Below, in pieces: positions 32,114 to 35,740 of a stretch of DNA of 35,740 nucleotides. The position numbers were made by a program, and so were the translations under genes. The notes beneath the pieces are model-generated. The model did no database searches, had not been told where the DNA came from, and worked only from the letters and a program-made list of their open reading frames with translations. Origin of the DNA: an uncultured Acetatifactor sp. (GTDB lineage: Bacteria > Bacillota > Clostridia > Lachnospirales > Lachnospiraceae); assembly GCA_910589655.1 (NCBI GenBank), contig CAJUTJ010000103.1:1-35740 (forward strand). Direction: 5' to 3'. Numbering within the stretch: the first letter of the stretch is position 1; each line of letters opens with the position of its first letter.

Positions 32114-33103
32114 CTATTTTTGTTTCTTATTGGATACATTGTTTTTCAGCTCCTCCAATGCCTCCTTAAATCTTACAGAAGTCATGCCGGGATTGGATCG
32201 AAGCATGTCTCGCTGGAAAAAATCCTTCAACCCGCTGAGCTGCTTTCGGTTCTCCAGATTAACGGCATACTTTGTCTTCAGCTCCGCCAGCTCCTCTCTG
32301 ACACTCTCCAAGTACTCGGCGGGTTTCGTCTGAATCGCATTTTTAATACTTGTAAGCTTTCCTTCAATGCCGGATTTCAAATCTTCAATACGGACGGACA
32401 ACCCCTCCGTAATAGCATCCTTTTTTGCAAGAACGCCTTCCTTCCGGCTTTCCCACTCCTCTTTCCGATTTTCCCACTCTTCCTTATAATTCTCCCATCC
32501 GGCATTGACAGAAGAAAATATCACATCCAGACTCTTCTGGATACGTATCAGTTCCAGTTTCGCCAGCTCCATCTTTATCAAGATATTTCGCAAATCAATA
32601 GCAGCTTTGAAGGAAAGGGCAAAGTCGGCGGCAATCACCACCGTAAGAATCCATGTTACAATAGCAAGTGTCCTGTCCGGAATAGATAAGACCAGATTTT
32701 CTACGGGAACATGCACGATTTCCGTCATCAGAATGGTCAAACCGCCCCATGACAAAGTAGTTTTCAGACAAACATGTCCCTGAAAATTAAATTTCTGGTT
32801 AGAATAATCCCAATAACGTATTTTAAAGAGCGCCTCCATAGCAACTCCTGTTATATACTCTAATATCGTTGCCCCCACACAGCCTGCAAGATAAGTCTTG
32901 ATGATGCTGTCCTGAAAGGGCATCGAAACCACCAGCATCATAATACCCCCGCTTCCATAGAGAGGCAGGAACGGCCCCCGCATAAAGCCTCTGTTTGTCA
33001 GCTTTTTGGTTCGGATAGATACATAAGAAGACTCAATGCACCACCCTGCAAAACAATAAAAATAGAAAAAAAACAGCCACTGGACAACCGTATATTGATA
33101 CAT
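32114..33103 (-). CDS. CmpB-like membrane protein (putative ABC transporter type IV permease family)
   Basis: 329 residues from the ATG at 33103, preceded by GGAGGAAAAGG; a longer in-frame start would overlap that site. The N-terminal ~165 residues hold about five transmembrane helices and the family pattern FAGWCIESSYVSIRTKKLTN and RGFMRGPFLPLYGSGG. The C-terminal ~160 residues are cytoplasmic, with charged repeats of the form WExRKE (residues ~214-235) and coiled coil. Despite the family name, transport has not been shown for this kind of protein. It is monocistronic with a strong terminator. Family sure, role unknown. Confidence 0.85.
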   Translation of the reverse strand: MYQYTVVQWLFFFYFYCFAGWCIESSYVSIRTKKLTNRGFMRGPFLPLYGSGGIMMLVVSMPFQDSIIKTYLAGCVGATILEYITGVAMEALFKIRYWDYSNQKFNFQGHVCLKTTLSWGGLTILMTEIVHVPVENLVLSIPDRTLAIVTWILTVVIAADFALSFKAAIDLRNILIKMELAKLELIRIQKSLDVIFSSVNAGWENYKEEWENRKEEWESRKEGVLAKKDAITEGLSVRIEDLKSGIEGKLTSIKNAIQTKPAEYLESVREELAELKTKYAVNLENRKQLSGLKDFFQRDMLRSNPGMTSVRFKEALEELKNNVSNKKQK

Positions 33104-33517
33104 CCTTTTCCTCCATAGCAATTAATAGTTACTATTCACCCGCTGTCGCCGCAAGGTGTTTTCACGCTGTTTCTGCGTGATAAACCTGAGACAGACATGC
33201 GCGAAATCGCTGTTTTGCGATTTCTGTGCATAGGTTGCTGTGAACGAAGTGAACAGTAATAATTAACAGGCATCCTGATTCTCTCTGTGTGGCAATAAAT
33301 GTCTCCTTTCGTACAATCAAAGACCCCGCAGCAAGCTGACGGGGTATCAATCTTGCAACGCAGCAAAGCTGAATGTGTCCTCCGGACACATTAGTATTTG
33401 ACCCTCGCGGCATTCGCCAAGCCAGCTTGCTGACTTTATGCTCGTACAAGCAAGGCACTTGGCTCATTGCTCGCGGGAATAAAAATTGTACTTGACATTT
33501 TATAACCGGATTATACA
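33104..33517. other. Intergenic region, 414 bp, filled with palindromes
   Basis: Contains repeat copy C (33129-33261). To its right are separate stems ACCCCG/CGGGGT (33323-33345) and the perfect AATGTGTCC/GGACACATT (33372-33392), and long imperfect pairings around CTCGCGG (33412-33478). No gene could be supported. YlmH transcripts should end here. Confidence 0.6.
33129..33261 (-). repeat. Dispersed palindromic repeat, copy C
   Basis: Minus orientation: ATTACTGTTCACTTCG, TATGCACAGAAATCGCAAAA, CAGCGATTTCGCGCA, GTTTATCACGC and GCGTGAAAA appear in the order of copy A. The first hairpin is AAATCGC/GCGATTT here against AAACCGC/GCGGTTT in copy A: both arms changed together, keeping the pairing. The second hairpin is lost. 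Confidence 0.75.
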
Positions 33518-34297
33518 TTACCTGTACACCGCCGCTTCCACCGACAGCTTTCCCTTCCGAGTCTCTCTCGGCTCTCCCGTAAGGCGGAACTTTCCGTAGC
33601 CTCTGGCATTTACGGTTTCATCCGGTTTCAGCAGTCTGGAATTGTTTTCACACAGCCTGCCGTCCACATAAACCTTCCCGGCACGGAATAAAGCAAGGCT
33701 TTTCTCCCTTGACATATTATAAACCTTGGCAAGCACAGCGTCAATGCGCAGCGACTGCACCTGAATATTAATAGAAGCTGGCTTTTCCTGCAGAAGCTCC
33801 GCCATATACTCCGTAACGGTACATTTCACATGAGTATGCTTAACCTGTTCCAAATTTTGGCAGACAAACGCAGCGATGGAATCCACGCAAAAAAGGTAGG
33901 CTTCTTTCTCGCCTACCTTGATATCTCCGATCGTACTTCTGTCGATTCCTAAGTTCATTAATGCCCCCAGAAAATCTCTGTGTGACAAATCGTCCGCAAA
34001 TTTGGCAAGCAAAGGTTTGATATGGATGCATACAATAGGAAACGGCATCTCATACCCCAGCCGCTCCTGCTCTCCGAAACGAACCATCCGGCGGTCAGCG
34101 TCCTCACAGCCGCCGCTGAAGGTAAAGCCTGCGTAACCAAGCTCCTTCTCTATTTGGTGAAAAAGATCCTGCTCTCCTAAACCCAAAAATCCCGTAAACG
34201 TATATATGCCTTGAGAAAAAGACCTGTCCGCCAAGTCGCGGAATCTATTTTTTAATTGCTGTATCTCTTTGTCATTGTCTTGTGCCATTTTGTGCAT
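33518..34297 (-). CDS. ylmH: YlmH-type RNA-binding protein with S4 domain
   Basis: 259 residues. The N-terminal two-thirds match YlmH (FTGFLGLGEQDLF, GYAGFTFSGGCEDADRRMVRF quoted in part: GCEDADRRMVRFG). Residues ~184-245 are an S4 RNA-binding domain (RIDAVLAKVYNMSREKSLAL, VYVDGRL, DETVNARGYGKFRL). YlmH is known to act in ribosome rescue and quality control and is usually encoded in the division/ylm cluster with divIVA and sepF. Here it is apart from that cluster, downstream of a small ORF with an 18-bp gap, suggesting co-transcription. Confidence 0.92.
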   Translation of the reverse strand: MHKMAQDNDKEIQQLKNRFRDLADRSFSQGIYTFTGFLGLGEQDLFHQIEKELGYAGFTFSGGCEDADRRMVRFGEQERLGYEMPFPIVCIHIKPLLAKFADDLSHRDFLGALMNLGIDRSTIGDIKVGEKEAYLFCVDSIAAFVCQNLEQVKHTHVKCTVTEYMAELLQEKPASINIQVQSLRIDAVLAKVYNMSREKSLALFRAGKVYVDGRLCENNSRLLKPDETVNARGYGKFRLTGEPRETRKGKLSVEAAVYR

Positions 34298-34315
34298 TCC
34301 TACATTTTTCCATAA

Positions 34316-34501
34316 TTAAATACTCCCTTTTCGGATAAGTATTCCTACTGCATTAAATTTAAAGTATAATATAACCCTTGAGAAATCACCATTCTCATCC
34401 AAAGCAAACAGAGCGTTCCAATCTCGATTTTTAACAATATTCTGCATCTGCGCTTCTTTTTCTGCCATTTGCCTTTGCATTTCTTTTTTTGACATTGGCA
34501 T
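34316..34501 (-). CDS. Small hypothetical protein, 61 aa
   Basis: The start at 34501 follows AGAGGTGAG; the frame extends further upstream but without a site. The N-terminal 25 residues are a Lys/Glu/Gln/Met-rich helix (MSKKEMQRQMAEKEAQMQ); the rest is mixed beta. It ends 18 bp before ylmH on the same strand, so a shared transcript is likely. Family not recognised. The composition is like the AT-rich DNA to its right, so it may belong to the accessory segment. Confidence 0.5.
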   Translation of the reverse strand: MPMSKKEMQRQMAEKEAQMQNIVKNRDWNALFALDENGDFSRVILYFKFNAVGILIRKGSI

Positions 34502-34641
34502 ATCAATCTCACCTCTCATTAAATACCAATTTAATTTGATGATTTTTAAGGAAAACATTATCTGTTATATTTTATTATTAAAATCCCCGCTAACCCTTGA
34601 AAACACTAAGTTTATCGCAGGTGGGCTTTCCCTTAAAGTTT

Positions 34642-34710
34642 CCCTTGTGTTATATCTTCCCACAGGGTATAACAAACCCTGATAAGGGCAAAAATGAGGG
34701 CACAGAGCAA
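34642..34710 (+). repeat. Left flank element (CCCTTGT ... ATAAGGGCAAAAAT)
   Basis: Contains CCCTTGT (34642-34648) and ATAAGGGCAAAAAT (34682-34695), followed by GAGGG. A related segment in the same orientation lies at 35506-35550. Together they bracket the kinase remnant and the Phd/Doc remnant. They could be attachment-site scars or decayed inverted/direct repeats. Confidence 0.35.
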
Positions 34711-34731
34711 AGACAACAAAATCACATATAA

Positions 34732-35018
34732 TTATACAATGATATCAATAATTTCCTTAGCGATATCTTCTGTACTCATTGTACCATCTATTACATAATC
34801 GGAGGATGGTAATATATCTTTTTGCATTTGGACAAATGCAATTCTTGCATATTTTATATATCCCATTAATTCATTTCTTATGTTATTACCGGATGCATTA
34901 CCCATATCTCTTAGAATTCTTCTTGCTAACGCTATATCCAAAGGTGTATCTATAAAAAAGCCACATCTATATACTTTCTAATTTGCTCATTATAATAGGC
35001 AAAAGGTGTATTTCGCTC
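34732..35018 (-). pseudogene. 5'-truncated, frameshifted P-loop kinase (uridine-kinase-like) remnant
   Basis: The right-hand frame reads ...NEQIRKYIDVAF; the other continues FIDTPLDIALARRILRDMGN to a stop at 34732. The two parts join seamlessly if one T is restored in the six-T run (A-run 34954-34959 on the plus strand), giving KYIDVAFFIDTPLDIALARR, a typical C-terminal segment of uridine kinase-like P-loop proteins. The N-terminal half with the P-loop is absent; an in-frame stop lies at 35019-35021. The remaining 69-codon frame has no good ribosome-binding site. Clear pseudogene; the precise enzyme is uncertain. Confidence 0.75.
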
Positions 35019-35033
35019 TCAAACGCCGAGAGC

Positions 35034-35170
35034 TTATTGTTGATGTTCAATAATCCATTGTAAAATTTCCTTTTCACCAATATCACCGGATGCTAATGCA
35101 AGAATGACATCGCTTAACTCCTTAAACTTGCATGAAGTTTCATTACCTGCTCTTTGCTTAAAATAATCAT
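35034..35170 (-). pseudogene. doc: Doc toxin remnant with internal deletion
   Basis: The ATG at 35170 overlaps the antitoxin stop (ATGA), the normal phd-doc coupling. The first 16 codons read MIILSKEQVMKLHASL, a typical Doc N-terminus, then stop at 35114. From about 35125 another frame gives ELSDVILALASGDIGEKEIL and ends at 35034, a typical Doc C-terminus. The roughly 70-80 residues between, including the Fic motif HPFxxGNKR, are missing and the frame is lost at the junction. The toxin is therefore dead. Confidence 0.75.
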
Positions 35171-35409
35171 TTTGCAAGAACCTCATATGCTTCCATATTC
35201 TGTTTTATTAACCGTTCAGATATTGTAAATACATCTTCATTACTGGCAACTTTTTCTTCTTCCGCTTTACTGAAATCAATGACCAAATATCTGGGGACAT
35301 TATTTTTCAGAATAACCGCCGTTCCATGTTCGTCAACTACTTTGGCTACTTTTGAAAAATTTTGATTCGCTTCTGTAATGGAAATCATCGTGTTAGTATC
35401 TATTGTCAT
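35167..35409 (-). CDS. phd: Phd/YefM-type antitoxin
   Basis: 80 residues; GGCGAGGTG precedes the ATG. The N-terminal DNA-binding fold shows MISITEANQNFSKVAKVVDE and then GTAVILKNNVPRYLVIDF, the standard Phd/YefM pattern. The C-terminal tail (~55-80) is the part that normally covers the toxin. It represses its own promoter in known systems, and a perfect palindrome lies within the promoter here. Its toxin partner is a deleted remnant, so the antitoxin is an orphan. It might still neutralise a related toxin elsewhere. Confidence 0.85.
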   Translation of the reverse strand: MTIDTNTMISITEANQNFSKVAKVVDEHGTAVILKNNVPRYLVIDFSKAEEEKVASNEDVFTISERLIKQNMEAYEVLAK

Positions 35410-35434
35410 TTATAAACACCTCGCCTTCAGTTAT

Positions 35435-35463
35435 AGTATATGCAAATTCTAGCTAGAAAACAA
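35435..35463 (-). promoter_or_regulatory. phd promoter with embedded operator palindrome
   Basis: Minus strand TTGTTT (35463-35458), 17-bp spacer, TATACT (35440-35435). The perfect palindrome TTCTAGCTAGAA (35447-35458) fills the spacer and touches the -35 box, the expected place for Phd autorepression. Confidence 0.6.
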
Positions 35464-35740
35464 CCTATTTTTTCTTTTTTGTGATTGTTGTATAATTGAA
35501 ACCTGCCCTTGTAAGTTACCCATAAGGACAAAAACAAGGGAAAATACATAACAATTCACTGTATACGGCTTGAAAAGCCTTGAAAAATAAGGAAAGTTCA
35601 AGAAATTCATCTGCAATTTTCAATTTATAGATTAACTTTCTATTGGTTATCTATTTTATACCTCAAGTGTAACTGCACTCCAATAGTTTTGCACAATCTT
35701 TTTCTTCCAAGCAAAAAAAACACAACTAACCAAAAGCGTA
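35464..35740. other. AT-rich right edge without a supportable gene
   Basis: Contains the right flank element (35506-35550) with arms CCCTTGT/ACAAGGG, and a plus-strand TATAAT near 35491. On the minus strand, frames reach the right edge from stops near 35660; one of them might be the end of a gene lying outside, but nothing is recognisable. Confidence 0.4.
35506..35550 (+). repeat. Right flank element (CCCTTGT ... ATAAGGACAAAAAC)
   Basis: CCCTTGT (35506-35512), then ATAAGGACAAAAAC and AAGGGAAAATAC. It matches the element at 34642 with the middle ~24 bp absent. CCCTTGT and ACAAGGG also pair as a stem. Confidence 0.35.

Noticed and set aside
35540..35740. 3' end of a minus-strand gene entering from the right
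   Set aside because: Several frames end near 35620-35660 but none gives recognisable protein over so short a stretch.
34642..35740. A complete defence island or integrative element
   Set aside because: No integrase, transposase or other mobile gene is visible in the window; only remnants and possible flanks are seen.

Overview
The window reads as chromosomal DNA of a spore-forming Clostridia, most likely a Lachnospiraceae-type gut anaerobe. Grounds: strong GGAGG ribosome-binding sites; Firmicutes families (class III fructose bisphosphatase, YerC/TrpR-like repressor, DUF1836, YlmH, CmpB-like membrane protein, YfhO); a sporulation peptidase (SpoIVB); and a lysine (L-box) riboswitch in front of dapA. 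Most of the window is ordinary core genome of moderate GC. The last ~1.4 kb is visibly AT-rich and accessory. No tRNA, rRNA or CRISPR array was found.

Left part (1-8.5 kb): an SPFH protein with three zinc ribbons; an orphan NMT1-like solute-binding lipoprotein; a DUF1836-HIT operon; a YerC/TrpR-like repressor with a palindrome in its own leader; a bactofilin operon headed by a membrane-anchored M23 homologue that lacks its catalytic histidines; a eukaryotic-type HisA; and a secreted Asn/Gly/Thr repeat lipoprotein.

Centre (8.6-20.2 kb): class III Fbp, then dapB and dapA behind a lysine riboswitch, with a 19-bp minisatellite between the two dap genes. Next come a CobO/BtuR-like ATP:corrinoid adenosyltransferase, a two-OB-fold SSB, TypA/BipA, SpoIVB without its usual spo0A neighbour, a cytosolic GH43-like propeller protein and two small hypothetical proteins.

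Right part (20.4-34.5 kb): YfhO, a class I glutamine amidotransferase (C26) whose 3' end overlaps a convergent DUF2974 lipase-like gene, a Cache-HAMP chemoreceptor followed by a 22-bp minisatellite, citrate synthase, an OmpR-type response regulator and its histidine kinase split by a palindrome-rich spacer, a CmpB-like membrane protein, and YlmH with a small upstream ORF.

Right edge (34.6-35.7 kb): an intact Phd antitoxin whose overlapping Doc toxin has lost its middle, catalytic part, followed by a frameshifted, 5'-truncated P-loop kinase remnant. Similar CCCTTGT...ATAAGG segments lie on both sides. This looks like a decayed mobile or toxin-antitoxin island.

The most unusual signal is not a gene. 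It is a dispersed, structured intergenic repeat of about 130-155 bp built from consecutive hairpins, present as three copies plus a fragment (about 1.66, 4.3, 23.1 and 33.1 kb). It is accompanied by other intergenic palindrome arrays at 12.95, 31.0-31.2 and 33.3 kb.
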